Shown: positions 7,689-16,529, counted from the stretch's first letter. The stretch is DNA of 64,000 bases from Algoriphagus ornithinivorans (GCF_900115305.1 NZ_FOVW01000007.1:186001-250000); one strand, 5' to 3'. The notes: generated by a model from the letters alone, not told the origin. Translations and numbers: made by a program.

Positions 7689-10112
7689 TTGAAATTCTCC
7701 AAATATATACTTTTTCTTTCTCTGCTAGGGCTTGCTTCAGCTTGTTCCTTGACTAAAAATCTCCAAGAAGGAGAATATGTAGTCTATGAATCTGATATAG
7801 AAGGGGTAGAAAAAGCTAGCGAAGAAGAAATAGCTGGTTTAATCCAGCAGGAACCCAATTTTAGAATTCCTGTTTTTAATTTTTCTCCAGGAGTCACTAT
7901 TTACAGATTTGGGAAATCATTCTTTGACAGTGTCGCAGTCAGTGAAAAAAGGGTTGAAATTGAAAAAGAGCTAAAGCAAATAGAACAACAGCTTGACTCT
8001 ATTCCAGGGGACAGAAAACTTCAGAAAAAATCCGATAAGCTCAATACCAAAATCGAGAATCTCAAAGAAAAAGAGGAATATGGAAATGGGTTCATGCGAA
8101 CTGGCAATCCGGTAACAGTTTTGGATAGCAGCCTTTTGGAATCAACAAACAGGAATATTTCTGCTTACCTCCAGAATAATGGTTTTTTTGATTCAAGGAG
8201 CTCTTTTGAAGTAGAAACAAAAGGGAAAAAGGCATATGTAACTTATAGTATTGTAGAAAATACACCTTATAGAGTCGACTCTGTTTATACCAGAACTGAC
8301 AACGAGGATATCCAGATTATTCTCAATCAGAACAAATCAAAATCCAACTTAGCCAAAGGGAAAATCTATGCCCAAAATGACATCATTGCTGAAAGAAATC
8401 AAGTAGAAGAATTATTGAAAAACAATGGGTTTTACATGTTTTCCAAATCCTACTTGGAGTACAATGTGTATCAGGATACTGCTAAGAAAAATGTTCAAAT
8501 TGAGCAAATTATAAGGAAACCCACATTTGCTGAACAGCATGAAATCTATACGATTGAAAATATTAATTTTAGGATTAACCCTCCCTCAGATGGATTCAGC
8601 GACGGCAGAGTTTCAGGTCAATATGACGGTATAAATTTCAATTTTTATAGAGATCGATATTCAGAGAAAATTCTTGCTTCGAGAATTCTATTTGATAAAA
8701 ATGATCGATACAGCCGAAATAAAGTAATTGAAAGCCAAAGGCAACTAAGCAATCTGGACCTTTTCAGGTTTGTCAATATTTCCTTTGACACCTTAGGTAC
8801 TTCATTAACAGCAAATATTTTTACTCAGCCAGCTCAAAAATATCAATTGACAAATCAGCTGGGTTTGAGTGTAACAGAACAGTTGCCTGGACCTTTTTTC
8901 AGTACCTCATTAAGAAATAGAAACTTTTTCAGAGCTGGAGAAATCTTGGAATTCAACTTCAGAGCAGGTCTGGAAGGTGTGGCCTCTGCGACAAATCAGG
9001 GGGTGTATCAAAGTCAGGAATTAGGAGTTTCAGCTTCTATTATTTACCCGAGATTTTTGATTCCATTCGTTCCAAATACTCTGAAAAAATACGGGAAATA
9101 CAATCCCAATACACGAACCCAAATCGGTTATAACTATACTAACCGACCAGAATATACCCGAAAGGGTTTGAACGGTTTGCTAGCATATACTTGGGCTACC
9201 ACGAATCAAAGACAGCAATTCACCATCAACCTTGCTGATATCAACTACATCAGAACTCCAAATATCACAGATGACTTTTTGGATGTTTTGCAGAATTTAG
9301 CCAATCAGGGAAATAATTTGATCTGGTCCTTCCTTCCTTCTTTTGTAAGTAGCGTTTCCGGCCAATCCGTCATCAACTTTAATCGTTATGGAGACTGGAA
9401 AAGAAGACCATCTTCCCTTCTTCGATTGTTTGTAGAAAGTGGCGGTACTTCGCTCAACTTATTCAATGTGCCGAGCAACAACAATGAAAACCTTCAGTTT
9501 GCCAATTTCCAGTGGCTTAAATTTCAGGCAGATTTTAGGAGATATTATCCAGTCGATCAAAAACAGACTTTTGCCTATCGTTTAAATTTCGGAATCGCCC
9601 AACCTTATGGAGTGAGTGCTGGAATTCTTCCTTACGAAAAATATTTCTTTGCGGGTGGAGGTACGAGTATCAGAGCATGGCAAGCAAGACGATTGGGACC
9701 TGGAAGCTCTGTACCAACCATAGGTGATGGAGGGCGCTATGATTATAATTTCGAGCAACCTTCGGAAATGATCATAGAATCCATGCTGGAATATAGAAGA
9801 AAGCTTTATGGCTACTTTGACATGGCCTTGTTCATCGATGTGGGGAATTCATGGATGATAGGCGTAGATGCCAGTAGACCCGGAGCAGATTTTAGGTTTG
9901 ATCGATTCTACAAAGAGTTTGCTGTAGGTTCTGGCATAGGTTTGAGAATGGATTTTGACTTTTTGATTATTAGGCTAGACTTAGCTACGAAAGCAATTGA
10001 CCCATCTCAACCAGAAGGAGAACGATGGGTGTTGGACAATATTAATTTCAGAAGACCATTTGGCCTAAGAGGTCAAACTGTACTTAACTTTGGGATTGGA
10101 TATCCCTTCTAA
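7689..10112 (+). CDS. tamL: TamL-type lipoprotein, Omp85/BamA superfamily
   Basis: This is an outer-membrane beta-barrel protein of the Omp85 superfamily with an N-terminal lipoprotein signal (FLSLLGLASAC), as in the TamL proteins of Bacteroidota, which replace TamA. POTRA-like repeats fill roughly residues 30-400, including YSRNKVIESQRQLSNLDLF. The C-terminal barrel carries GGGTSIRAWQARRLGPG, the RGY-like motif of the family, and ends in an aromatic residue (GIGYPF). The TTG at 7689 gives the cleanest signal peptide; upstream in-frame TTG (7659) and GTG (7671) codons are possible. It probably acts in outer-membrane protein insertion with a TamB homologue, which is not in the window. Confidence 0.9.
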   Translation: MKFSKYILFLSLLGLASACSLTKNLQEGEYVVYESDIEGVEKASEEEIAGLIQQEPNFRIPVFNFSPGVTIYRFGKSFFDSVAVSEKRVEIEKELKQIEQQLDSIPGDRKLQKKSDKLNTKIENLKEKEEYGNGFMRTGNPVTVLDSSLLESTNRNISAYLQNNGFFDSRSSFEVETKGKKAYVTYSIVENTPYRVDSVYTRTDNEDIQIILNQNKSKSNLAKGKIYAQNDIIAERNQVEELLKNNGFYMFSKSYLEYNVYQDTAKKNVQIEQIIRKPTFAEQHEIYTIENINFRINPPSDGFSDGRVSGQYDGINFNFYRDRYSEKILASRILFDKNDRYSRNKVIESQRQLSNLDLFRFVNISFDTLGTSLTANIFTQPAQKYQLTNQLGLSVTEQLPGPFFSTSLRNRNFFRAGEILEFNFRAGLEGVASATNQGVYQSQELGVSASIIYPRFLIPFVPNTLKKYGKYNPNTRTQIGYNYTNRPEYTRKGLNGLLAYTWATTNQRQQFTINLADINYIRTPNITDDFLDVLQNLANQGNNLIWSFLPSFVSSVSGQSVINFNRYGDWKRRPSSLLRLFVESGGTSLNLFNVPSNNNENLQFANFQWLKFQADFRRYYPVDQKQTFAYRLNFGIAQPYGVSAGILPYEKYFFAGGGTSIRAWQARRLGPGSSVPTIGDGGRYDYNFEQPSEMIIESMLEYRRKLYGYFDMALFIDVGNSWMIGVDASRPGADFRFDRFYKEFAVGSGIGLRMDFDFLIIRLDLATKAIDPSQPEGERWVLDNINFRRPFGLRGQTVLNFGIGYPF

Positions 10113-10116
10113 ACAA

Positions 10117-11028
10117 ATGGCTAGAGCGAGTAAAGAGGAAATAGCAGAATTATATCAAAAAATCCAGGTTCATATATGCTCAGAATTAGAGCAATATGAT
10201 GGAACGGGAAAATTCAAAGAGGACAAATGGGAAAGAGCTGCAGGCGGCGGTGGGAGAACCCGGATTTTTGAAAATGGCCAAGTGATAGAAAAAGGTGGCG
10301 TTGCTTTTTCAGCTGTTCATGGTCCAACACCTGAAAAAATCCTGAATAAACTGGGTTTGGAAAAAGCAGATTTCTACGCTACAGGTGTCTCGATTGTACT
10401 GCATCCTATTAACCCTCATGTCCCCATCATCCATATGAATATTCGTTATTTTGAAATGGAAAATGGCGTTTATTGGTTTGGAGGCGGCATTGATTTAACC
10501 CCTCACTATATAGTACCTGACGATGCTCGGTATTTTCATCAGCAATTAAAGTCGGTTTGTGATCAATTTGACGATACTTATTATCCAAAGTTTAAAAACT
10601 GGGCGGACGATTATTTTTACCTCAAACACAGAGATGAGACGAGAGGAGTTGGAGGAATATTTTATGACCGCTTAGCCGGTAAAAACGATGAGCAATTTTC
10701 AAGCATACTTGAATTTAGTTTAGCCTTAGGAAGACTATTTCCGAAAATTTACGGGCACTTCATGAAGAAAAATGCCGGAAATCCAGTAACTGTGGAAGAG
10801 AAAGCCTGGCAAAATTTGAGAAGAGGAAGGTATGTGGAATTCAACTTGGTATGGGATGCAGGCACTAAGTTTGGTCTGGACACAAATGGCAGAACTGAAA
10901 GCATCCTGATGAGCATGCCTCCTCAGGCAGAATGGACCTATATGCACGAGCCAAAATCTGGGAGTCGGGAGGAATTTACGCTCAAGCATCTTAAAAAAGG
11001 GATAGACTGGCTTAATTTTCACCCATGA
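10117..11028 (+). CDS. hemF: Oxygen-dependent coproporphyrinogen III oxidase
   Basis: HemF oxidatively decarboxylates coproporphyrinogen III to protoporphyrinogen IX in haem synthesis, using O2. Visible family signatures are AAGGGGRTRIFENG, HPINPHVPIIHMNIRYFE, WFGGGIDLTPHYI, the RGVGGIFYDRL segment and RRGRYVEFNLVWDAGTKFGL. The protein is 303 residues from the ATG at 10117, four bases after the tamL stop; an upstream TTG at 10090 would overlap tamL and is less likely. It is cytoplasmic. The dependence on oxygen fits an aerobic organism. Confidence 0.97.
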   Translation: MARASKEEIAELYQKIQVHICSELEQYDGTGKFKEDKWERAAGGGGRTRIFENGQVIEKGGVAFSAVHGPTPEKILNKLGLEKADFYATGVSIVLHPINPHVPIIHMNIRYFEMENGVYWFGGGIDLTPHYIVPDDARYFHQQLKSVCDQFDDTYYPKFKNWADDYFYLKHRDETRGVGGIFYDRLAGKNDEQFSSILEFSLALGRLFPKIYGHFMKKNAGNPVTVEEKAWQNLRRGRYVEFNLVWDAGTKFGLDTNGRTESILMSMPPQAEWTYMHEPKSGSREEFTLKHLKKGIDWLNFHP

Positions 11029-11600
11029 TAGAGCAAATCAAAAAATGGGATGAGGATTTATTCCTCTGGCTTAATTCTTTTCATACAGACTGGTTGGATC
11101 CAGTCATGTACCAAGCCACAGAAACAATTACTTGGATTCCATTATATGCTTTTTTGATCTATAAGATTTATAAATCCAACCCCTCAAATAGTTGGTGGGT
11201 ATTTGGAGGTGTGGCGCTGACTATTTTGATTTCGGACCAATTTACTTCTGGATTTATGAAACCATTTTTTGAAAGATTAAGACCCTGTCATGACGAAAGA
11301 TGGACTGATGTCATTCATAATTATGGGAGATGCGGAGGCTTGTATGGATTCGCATCTTCACACGCCGCAAATACTTTTGGCTTAGCAGTTTTTCTCAATA
11401 AAAAATTAGGAAAATCCATTAAAGGACTGGGCTGGATATTTTTATATGCAATTTTAGTCAGTTACACCCGGATTTATTTGGGAGTTCACTATCCAGTAGA
11501 CATCCTGATTGGAGCAAGTATTGGAACAGCGGCAGCCTTTATCAGCTGGTTTTTGATAGTATTTGTGAAAAGAGAGTTCTTGAAGAAATTTTTGAAATGA
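11025..11600 (+). CDS. PAP2 family membrane phosphatase
   Basis: This 191-residue inner-membrane protein has five to six hydrophobic segments and the three motifs of the PAP2 acid phosphatase superfamily: KPFFERLRP, then FASSHAAN in place of the usual PSGH, and SYTRIYLGVHYPVDI with the catalytic histidine. Family members dephosphorylate phosphatidic acid, phosphatidylglycerol phosphate or undecaprenyl pyrophosphate; which one applies here is unclear. The gene starts in an ATGA overlap with hemF and ends in an ATGA overlap with the regulator gene, so translation is probably coupled. Confidence 0.93.
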   Translation: MIEQIKKWDEDLFLWLNSFHTDWLDPVMYQATETITWIPLYAFLIYKIYKSNPSNSWWVFGGVALTILISDQFTSGFMKPFFERLRPCHDERWTDVIHNYGRCGGLYGFASSHAANTFGLAVFLNKKLGKSIKGLGWIFLYAILVSYTRIYLGVHYPVDILIGASIGTAAAFISWFLIVFVKREFLKKFLK

Positions 11601-12199
11601 ACTTAAACAGAACATCAAATGAGCAGGAAACAATTTTGAAATTCCTAAAGGAAATTCAATCCTACTCTCCTTTGGAAGACCATTCTGAGAAGGCTCTAGC
11701 AAATATTTGTTTTACCCAAAAAGTAGGAAAAAATGAGGTCCTTCAAGAAATAGGAAAAACTTGTAAAACCATATATTTTGTAATGGAAGGCTCTGCCAGA
11801 ATCTTTTACCTAAAAGACGGGCTTGAGATTACGGAGTATTTCGCTTTTAAAAATGATTTAATAGTCAGAGCTGAAAGTTTGTTTAAATCTTTACCAAGTA
11901 ACAAGGGGATTGTATCGATAGAAGAGACCTTATTTGTTGGAATTCCTTCAAATGCACTTTTCTCATTATTTGACGAGTTCCATGATATTGAAAGACTTTT
12001 TAGGATACTAATTCAAACAGTCTATCTAGAAACTATAAAACGTCTTGAATCCATTCAATTTCAAACTGCAGAAGAAAGATATAAAGGCCTTTTTGAGAAC
12101 CATCCTGAATTCATTCAAAAGATACCCTTAAAACACATTGCTTCATACTTAGGAATTACCCAGGTAAGTCTCAGTCGAATAAGAGCGGGAATTTCCTGA
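11597..12199 (+). CDS. Crp/Fnr family transcriptional regulator
   Basis: This 200-residue protein has an N-terminal cyclic-nucleotide-binding-like beta-roll (about residues 30-120, VGKNEVLQEIGKTCKTIYFVMEG) and a short C-terminal helix-turn-helix (PLKHIASYLGITQVSLSRIRAG). It lacks the phosphate-binding cassette expected for cAMP binding and the cysteines of Fnr, so the ligand is unknown. It overlaps the PAP2 gene by four bases and lies 52 bases before an MFS gene that it may control. The gap between them contains a TTTTTA-N7-TAAAAA inverted repeat at 12201-12219. Confidence 0.92.
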   Translation: MNLNRTSNEQETILKFLKEIQSYSPLEDHSEKALANICFTQKVGKNEVLQEIGKTCKTIYFVMEGSARIFYLKDGLEITEYFAFKNDLIVRAESLFKSLPSNKGIVSIEETLFVGIPSNALFSLFDEFHDIERLFRILIQTVYLETIKRLESIQFQTAEERYKGLFENHPEFIQKIPLKHIASYLGITQVSLSRIRAGIS

Positions 12200-12251
12200 T
12201 TTTTTAACATTTGTAAAAAGAATACTTCCTTGAAAACCCCAGTTTTGAAAC

Positions 12252-13487
12252 ATGAATTCAATTCATTATCAAGCTGTTCAAGGACTAAAGGAAAATTGGA
12301 AACAATTCAGTCTTTTAGTAGTCATAAATGCTTTGGTGGGAAGTATGATTGGCTTGGAACGCTCAATTTTTCCTGAATATGCATCCACCATTTTTGGAAT
12401 TGAGTCAAATTCAGCTTTTCTGACATTTATCATAGTATTCGGAATCAGTAAAGCTATTTCCAATTATTATGCGGGAAAATATGCCAATCGATTAGGGCGT
12501 AAGAATTTATTAGTCCTTGGATGGATAATTGTCCTGCCCGTACCATTGATTTTAGCTTTTACAGATTCATGGCTAATAGTCTTGTTAGCAAACCTATTAC
12601 TTGGTGTGAGTCAGGGTTTAACCTGGAGTAGCACAGTCATAATGAAAATCGACTTAGTTGGGCCAAAAAATAGGGGCTTAGCGATGGGTTTGAATGAATT
12701 TGCGGGATATCTTGCAATTGGTATTACGGCCTATTTCACAGCTAATTTGGCATCAAACTTTGGAGTGAGACCTATTCCATTCTTAATAGGTTTTGGAATA
12801 GCTCTCCTAGGGCTATACCTTTCTTTCTTTTTTTTAAAAGACACTACTCGTTTTATCAGGGTAGAGAAAACCGATTCCAAAAAGGAAGAGAAGAATAACA
12901 TTTTTTGGAATACCACCTTCCGTAGTCCAAATTTATCTTCAATAACACAGGCTGGATTAGTAAACAATCTGAATGACGGAATGATCTGGGGCTTGTTACC
13001 TTTATTATTGATTCAAAAGGAATTTTCTTTAAATGAAATTGGAAAACTGATTGCTATTTATCCTTTGGTTTGGGGAATGGGCCAATTATTTTCAGGGAAA
13101 ATAGCTGACATTATTTCAAAAAAATTCTTGATTGTTTTTGGGATGATTATTCAAGGGTTTGCAATAATAATTTTAGCATACTCAAATTCCTTTAGTCAAT
13201 TTTCATTTATCTCTATTGTATTGGGAATTGGAACTGCAATAGTATATCCTACTTTTCTAGCTGCGATTTCAGACGAAACCCATCCGGAAGTTAGAGCGGA
13301 AAGTGTTGGGGTATTTCGACTTTGGAGAGATTTGGGCTATGCTTTTGGAGCAATTTTATCTGGATGGATCGCTGATAATTTTGGACTTGAATTAGCAATT
13401 GTCTCCGTAGGTATGTTGACAATAGCATCTGGAATAATCACTCAATTAAGAATGACTCGAGAGGCATTTTTCAGAAAATTGAGATAA
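12252..13487 (+). CDS. MFS transporter of unknown substrate
   Basis: This 411-residue protein has about twelve hydrophobic segments and typical major-facilitator features: the loop 2-3 motif KYANRLGRKNLLVLG near residue 78 and its weaker copy in the second half (SGKIADIISKKFLIVFG). The two six-helix halves are joined by a charged cytoplasmic loop (VEKTDSKKEEKNN). It is probably an inner-membrane efflux or uptake carrier. The substrate cannot be told from sequence. The Crp-like regulator directly upstream is its probable controller. Confidence 0.9.
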   Translation: MNSIHYQAVQGLKENWKQFSLLVVINALVGSMIGLERSIFPEYASTIFGIESNSAFLTFIIVFGISKAISNYYAGKYANRLGRKNLLVLGWIIVLPVPLILAFTDSWLIVLLANLLLGVSQGLTWSSTVIMKIDLVGPKNRGLAMGLNEFAGYLAIGITAYFTANLASNFGVRPIPFLIGFGIALLGLYLSFFFLKDTTRFIRVEKTDSKKEEKNNIFWNTTFRSPNLSSITQAGLVNNLNDGMIWGLLPLLLIQKEFSLNEIGKLIAIYPLVWGMGQLFSGKIADIISKKFLIVFGMIIQGFAIIILAYSNSFSQFSFISIVLGIGTAIVYPTFLAAISDETHPEVRAESVGVFRLWRDLGYAFGAILSGWIADNFGLELAIVSVGMLTIASGIITQLRMTREAFFRKLR

Positions 13488-13568
13488 ATAATTAAGTCAT
13501 TCCAGGAAATTTTCATTCATAGTGATTTTATGCTTTAATTAGTGACATCACACCAAACCTTAAACAAA

Positions 13569-13790
13569 ATGAAAAAACTGAAATCAATTTTCACCCTAGC
13601 CTTAGCGTTCAGCTTTTTAGCAGCAGTAACATTTACTTCATGCGGTGGCAAGAAAGAGGAAAGCAGCGAAACAGAAACTGAACAGGTAGAAAGTGAGCAC
13701 CCAGATGAAGGTGAGCATCCAGCAGGAGACAGCACAGAACATCCAGCAGGAGGTGAGCATCCAAGTAGTGACTCAACTTCTGAAAGTTAA
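13569..13790 (+). CDS. Small His/Glu-rich lipoprotein with EHP repeats
   Basis: This 73-residue protein of unknown function begins with a lipoprotein signal (AAVTFTSCGGKKEE), with the modified cysteine at about residue 25. The mature part is very acidic and holds four near-repeats of the form (S/G/T)EHP(A/D/S), giving regularly spaced histidines. I chose the ATG at 13569 because it gives a proper signal peptide; the frame is open to 13542. A second small lipoprotein at 15283 has the same layout and a similar SCG-KKEE junction. Metal binding by the histidines is a guess. A palindromic terminator follows. Confidence 0.8.
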   Translation: MKKLKSIFTLALAFSFLAAVTFTSCGGKKEESSETETEQVESEHPDEGEHPAGDSTEHPAGGEHPSSDSTSES

Positions 13791-13799
13791 AAATCAAAA

Positions 13800-13825
13800 A
13801 AGGCTATCGAATTCGATAGCCTTTA
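13800..13825. terminator. Perfect palindromic terminator between convergent genes
   Basis: A 26-base perfect palindrome (13800-13812 with 13813-13825) has A-rich and T-rich flanks. It can work in both directions, serving the small lipoprotein gene on its left and the transglutaminase gene that ends at 13830. Confidence 0.9.
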
Positions 13826-13829
13826 TTTT

Positions 13830-15191
13830 TTAGGAATTTACTTTTCTTTGAAAGGTGAATTTGGATGGTGCCTTTATCTCTTTTCCATTGATCTCTAAAT
13901 AGGGAAATGCAATGAAATTAATTGGGCCCGCATTAGGTCCTGGATTAACTTCCAAATCCCTACCTCTGCTTAACTCAATTCTATTGGCAGGGTGCCTTCC
14001 GAAATAATAAGTAGCTAAAGCAGTATATTTATTAGCTTCCGAAATATCAACTGGCCACCATTTCCCATCTGCATAAAACTCTGCCCAGCAGTGATAACCA
14101 TCAATTCCACCTTCATTCCTATCCGAAGGAATAGATGCTCCAATCGCAAATCTTGCTGGTATATCTACTGATCTGGCCAAGGAGATAAAGAAGGAATGAA
14201 ATTCAGAGCAATTCCCGGTTTTTGAATCACAGGCGTAATTTGAGTCTCCATTGCCATAATCGCCAAATTTCATATAGCGCATATTGTCTATGATATAATC
14301 ATATAAGGCTCTGGCTTGAATTAAGTGAGACTCTTTCAGCTTTTCTCCCAAAACTTCTTTAGCGATCTCTTCAAACCTCCCTCCTTTTGGCATGAGTCTG
14401 TTGGAAGCTAAATACACCTTGGGGTCTGGAGCAGAAGCCTCGTAAGGACCTTTTTCTTTCCTTTTTACCTCGTAGCTGATTTGGATTTCTTTCCCGGAAT
14501 CTTCTGGCTTTAATTCATAATAAAGCAAAGTATTGCCAAAAACCTTCTCTTCAATTTTTCTGGACTCTATATCAGATTTCGTCTCTATCAGTTTCACATC
14601 CTGAAAAGGGTCTGACTCAGGAACTGGAATCCACATCCGCGCAGGACCTTCCAAGCTAGGAATTTGAACAGTATAATAGAATTCAAAATGATCAGTCCCT
14701 TCGACTACTCCTAACAGGTTATTGTTTGATTGTTCCAAAGCCACTCTATACCAAGTTTTATCTTCCTTATTTTGCTTCCAACTGTAAAAAGGTTTCCCAT
14801 TCAACTTATGCACCGTGGTCTGAGTGACATTCATTGCTCCAGGCTTCCCTTCCATGAAGAAATCTACATCGTATACGTCTCCACTTTCATCCACCAAGTC
14901 AACACAGGCAAAATGACTATCGGGGCCTAGGTTGGATAGGTATTCGGTATGTACCCGAACCAACTTCATTTTGAGATCATGATTTTCATCTTTTACCGGA
15001 AAAACTCCGTCATTTTCAGCTGTTTTGACTGCGATGAAGTCTTTTATTCCTTGTTCTATTTCAGGTATGGAAACCGCAGAACTTGATGAACTTTTAGTTA
15101 CTGTATTTTCCTCTTTGGAATTACAAAAGGTTAAGGCCAAAAGCCCAGAAAATAAAACCGTTCTTGAAATTGTGAGAATATAACTTTTCAT
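13830..15191 (-). CDS. Transglutaminase-like domain lipoprotein
   Basis: This exported protein of about 453 residues has a lipoprotein signal (SGLLALTFCNSKEE, modified cysteine near residue 23). The C-terminal half carries a transglutaminase-like papain-fold domain with the triad visible as Cys in TGNCSEFHSFF, His in GYHCWAEFY and Asp in WWPVDISEANKY. Bacterial members are usually proteases or peptidases rather than crosslinkers. The N-terminal half is unassigned. I start at the ATG at 15191, which gives the signal peptide directly; an upstream ATG at 15218 is possible. It sits between two related small lipoproteins. Confidence 0.88.
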   Translation of the reverse strand: MKSYILTISRTVLFSGLLALTFCNSKEENTVTKSSSSSAVSIPEIEQGIKDFIAVKTAENDGVFPVKDENHDLKMKLVRVHTEYLSNLGPDSHFACVDLVDESGDVYDVDFFMEGKPGAMNVTQTTVHKLNGKPFYSWKQNKEDKTWYRVALEQSNNNLLGVVEGTDHFEFYYTVQIPSLEGPARMWIPVPESDPFQDVKLIETKSDIESRKIEEKVFGNTLLYYELKPEDSGKEIQISYEVKRKEKGPYEASAPDPKVYLASNRLMPKGGRFEEIAKEVLGEKLKESHLIQARALYDYIIDNMRYMKFGDYGNGDSNYACDSKTGNCSEFHSFFISLARSVDIPARFAIGASIPSDRNEGGIDGYHCWAEFYADGKWWPVDISEANKYTALATYYFGRHPANRIELSRGRDLEVNPGPNAGPINFIAFPYLEINGKEIKAPSKFTFQRKVNS

Positions 15192-15282
15192 GCGTCTAAA
15201 ATACACATACCGTTTCAAAAGGACTTCAAATACAGGAATAAAGAATATTTTTTACTTAATTGAATAAAACACCAGTAATACT

Positions 15283-15453
15283 ATGAAACTATCCATTCTA
15301 AAAACCAGAATCTTATCTCTTTTGGCTTTACTCCTTTTTTGCGGGGTAATATTTGTTTCTTGCGGAGATAAGAAGGAGGAGAAATCTGAAAACAATACCG
15401 AGCAAACAGAAAAGATGGAGAACCCGGACGACGAGCCGGCTATCACTCATTAA
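15283..15453 (+). CDS. Small lipoprotein, relative of the one at 13569
   Basis: This 56-residue open frame runs from ATG to TAA. It begins with a hydrophobic stretch and lipobox (GVIFVSCGDKKEEKSE) and ends in an acidic, glutamine- and asparagine-rich tail. The same layout and the SCG-x-KKEE junction occur in the small lipoprotein at 13569, on the other side of the transglutaminase gene, which argues that both are real. It lacks the EHP repeats. The function is unknown; it would be anchored in a membrane by lipid. Confidence 0.7.
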   Translation: MKLSILKTRILSLLALLLFCGVIFVSCGDKKEEKSENNTEQTEKMENPDDEPAITH

Positions 15454-15497
15454 TTTTTTCAAGATCTAGATCGAAGATTTGCTTTTGTAATTTTATT

Positions 15498-15716
15498 CAT
15501 CGTAATATTGCAATATATTATTATATAGATATCCGCTTTCTTACCAGCATTGACAAAAATACGGCTTATTGTCAGCTGAAAGGATCAGAATCCGAAAGCT
15601 TCGGTCTTCGGTCATCGGTCGCCTGTACTGAGCGAAGTCGAAGTATCCAACCTGTCAAGCAAGGAAAATAAGGCTACTGGCATGATTGCGGATAATCAGA
15701 TATTATTATTACGATG
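15498..15716. repeat. Imperfect inverted repeat bracketing a composite repeat before arsR
   Basis: The 10-mer CATCGTAATA at 15498-15507 recurs inverted at 15707-15716, and TATCCGC at 15530-15536 recurs inverted at 15688-15694. The right copy includes the arsR start codon. The interval holds a triple 7-base tandem (tcggtct, tcggtca, tcggtcg at 15601-15621) and a CTGAGCGAAGTCGAAG-type motif at 15628-15643. The whole looks like repeat debris or a small inserted element in the arsR leader. Confidence 0.5.
15505..15516. promoter_or_regulatory. Palindrome ATATTGCAATAT, candidate ArsR operator
   Basis: This is a perfect 12-base palindrome about 200 bases before arsR. ArsR/SmtB repressors bind AT-rich inverted repeats of this kind, so it is a candidate operator. 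No binding site can be proven from sequence. Confidence 0.4.
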
Positions 15717-16049
15717 GGGATTACTCAAACGCACCTTTTTACTGACGCTCAAAATGAATTGGCCAATGTCGCCAAAGCTTTAGCACATCCAGCTCGAATT
15801 GCAATCATACAATATTTGATCAAAACGAATACTTGTATCAATGGGGATTTGGTACAAGAACTGGGACTGGCGCAAGCCACTATAAGCCAGCATCTTCGTG
15901 AGTTGAAAGAAATTGATATAATTCAGGGAACCATTGAAGGGACAAAAGTGAATTACTGCATCAATCCTGAAAAATGGAACTCCATCAAGAGCTTGTTTCT
16001 AGGCCTCTTTGATCAATTCAATTCAAATAATTCCTCAACCTGCTGTTAA
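15714..16049 (+). CDS. arsR: ArsR family metalloregulator
   Basis: This 111-residue winged-helix repressor has a DNA-recognition region GLAQATISQHLRELKEIDII and an ArsR-type N-terminus (ANVAKALAHPARIAIIQYL). Cysteines at NTCINGD, NYCINPE and the C-terminal pair STCC are candidate ligands for arsenite. It heads a three-gene cluster with an arsenate-reductase-like phosphatase, so arsenic sensing is the best guess. The ATG at 15714 lies inside the right arm of an inverted repeat. Confidence 0.88.
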   Translation: MGITQTHLFTDAQNELANVAKALAHPARIAIIQYLIKTNTCINGDLVQELGLAQATISQHLRELKEIDIIQGTIEGTKVNYCINPEKWNSIKSLFLGLFDQFNSNNSSTCC

Positions 16050-16061
16050 AATCATATCGCT

Positions 16062-16529
16062 ATGAAACTTTCAGAAATTAAGTCCATCTTAAAAAACTCT
16101 CGAACTATCGAGTTTCAACTCCCTAATGGAGAATTGGTTCCAAGTCATTTTCATGTGACAGAAATCGGGAAAATATCTAAAAACTTCATTGATTGTGGGG
16201 GGACCATTAGACAAGAGGAGAAAGTCAATTTTCAATTATGGAATCAAAATGATTACGATCACCGACTACACCCAGAAAAACTTCTGAAAATCATAGAACT
16301 ATCTGAATCGAAACTAGGAATACCGGATTGGGAAATTGAAGTGGAGTATCAAGGTGAAACTATTGGAAAATATGGTTTAGACTATAATGGAAAATCATTC
16401 CTCCTTATCACTAAAATGACAGACTGTTTGGCCAAAAGCGAATGTGGAATTCCTTCAAAGCCGAAAGTCAGACTCTCATCATTGCAATTAAATTCCAACT
16501 CCTGTAGTCCAGGTAGCGGTTGCTGCTAA
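16062..16529 (+). CDS. DUF6428 family protein with Cys-rich tail
   Basis: This 155-residue protein resembles the DUF6428 family, which in Bacteroidota is often found between arsR and an arsenate-reductase-like gene. The function is unknown. There is no signal peptide. A histidine-rich start (VPSHFHVTEIGK) and seven cysteines, among them DCLAKSECGIP and the terminal SCSPGSGCC, would suit binding of a thiophilic metal such as As(III). It lies 12 bases after arsR and nine before the next gene, so it belongs to the same transcript. Confidence 0.78.
   Translation: MKLSEIKSILKNSRTIEFQLPNGELVPSHFHVTEIGKISKNFIDCGGTIRQEEKVNFQLWNQNDYDHRLHPEKLLKIIELSESKLGIPDWEIEVEYQGETIGKYGLDYNGKSFLLITKMTDCLAKSECGIPSKPKVRLSSLQLNSNSCSPGSGCC

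Noticed and set aside
12201..12219. TTTTTA-N7-TAAAAA as a Crp/Fnr operator for the MFS gene
   Set aside because: The arms do not fit the TGTGA or TTGAT consensus and are simple A/T runs, so I list it only as a remark.
13569..13790. EHP repeats as a tandem DNA repeat or CRISPR-like array
   Set aside because: The repeats are short, in frame and imperfect at the DNA level; they are protein repeats.
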